Source of the DNA: Lumbricus rubellus
Taxonomy: Eukaryota > Annelida > Clitellata > Crassiclitellata > Lumbricidae
Assembly: GCA_945859605.1 (NCBI GenBank)
Contig: OX243812.1
Location: 1,052,501-1,116,500 of the forward strand
Length of the DNA: 64,000 bases
Reading direction: 5' to 3'
Part shown: positions 63,951 to 64,000 of the stretch, one piece after another
Layout: every line of letters starts with the position of its first letter
Position numbering within the stretch: the stretch's first letter is position 1
Program-made: the position numbers and the translations under genes
The notes under the pieces: generated by a model
Seen by the model: only the letters and a program-made list of their open reading frames with translations
Told to the model about the DNA's origin: nothing
Databases searched by the model: none

Positions 63951-64000
63951 TAAATTTATTAGTCGAACCATCCGATCCTTGGATTCGTCAGTCGCGAACA

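Overview
The window is metazoan nuclear DNA, most likely from a marine invertebrate. It has spliced exons with GT-AG borders, LINE and SINE relics, hAT-type transposons and extreme microsatellite and minisatellite content. The phylum cannot be named from sequence alone. Three things carry real information: the 5' part of a host diacylglycerol kinase gene, a nearly complete Maverick/Polinton (adintovirus-like) DNA virus element, and a set of transposable elements whose boundaries can be read to the base.

Region by region. 1-26400 holds no convincing host gene. It is a mosaic of simple repeats, minisatellites (71-bp units at 1882-4447, 32-bp units at 13229-14560, 18-bp units at 17091-17597, a 211-bp CT tract at 17702-17912), LINE 3' relics and two hAT insertions with readable 8-bp target duplications (5689-6905 and 7278-7609). 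26458-30770 carries three exons, joined in frame, that encode the N-terminal recoverin-homology region of a type I diacylglycerol kinase. A 35-bp hAT remnant lies in intron 1 and a LINE with a 5' inversion lies in intron 2. A phase-compatible fourth exon may lie at 62967-63107, which would make intron 3 about 32 kb long. That intron would hold a 3.8-kb minisatellite of 11-bp units (33168-36963), a C-rich tract able to form G-quadruplexes (39996-40690), a LINE split by a 1450-bp hAT element (42061-44240), and the viral element.

The Polinton (about 46050-60838) starts with five copies of a 121-bp repeat. It then encodes, leftward, a chromodomain integrase and a zinc-finger/phospholipase A2-like protein. 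Rightward it encodes a packaging ATPase, a penton-like protein, a pX-like core protein, a degenerate dUTPase-fold protein, a conserved protein of unknown function (broken), a small hydrophobic protein, the double-jelly-roll major capsid protein, a SAP/NUMOD-type DNA-binding protein, protein-primed DNA polymerase B (3' end frameshifted), an HNH nuclease with two zinc ribbons, an adenain-like cysteine protease, and two tandem fibre-like genes. The fibre genes share an N-terminal shaft but end in unrelated heads. Together these cover integration, replication, capsid assembly, maturation, packaging and probably host-cell binding.

Almost every gene of the element begins within a few bases of an A/T-only TATA-like motif that runs straight into the ATG. 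The PLA2-like and integrase frames overlap across a nine-A run in the -1 relation expected of programmed frameshifting. Three other frame breaks suggest a decaying copy or homopolymer sequencing errors. No terminal inverted repeat or target duplication was found for the Polinton. Both flanks carry inverted copies of the same LINE/SINE tail.
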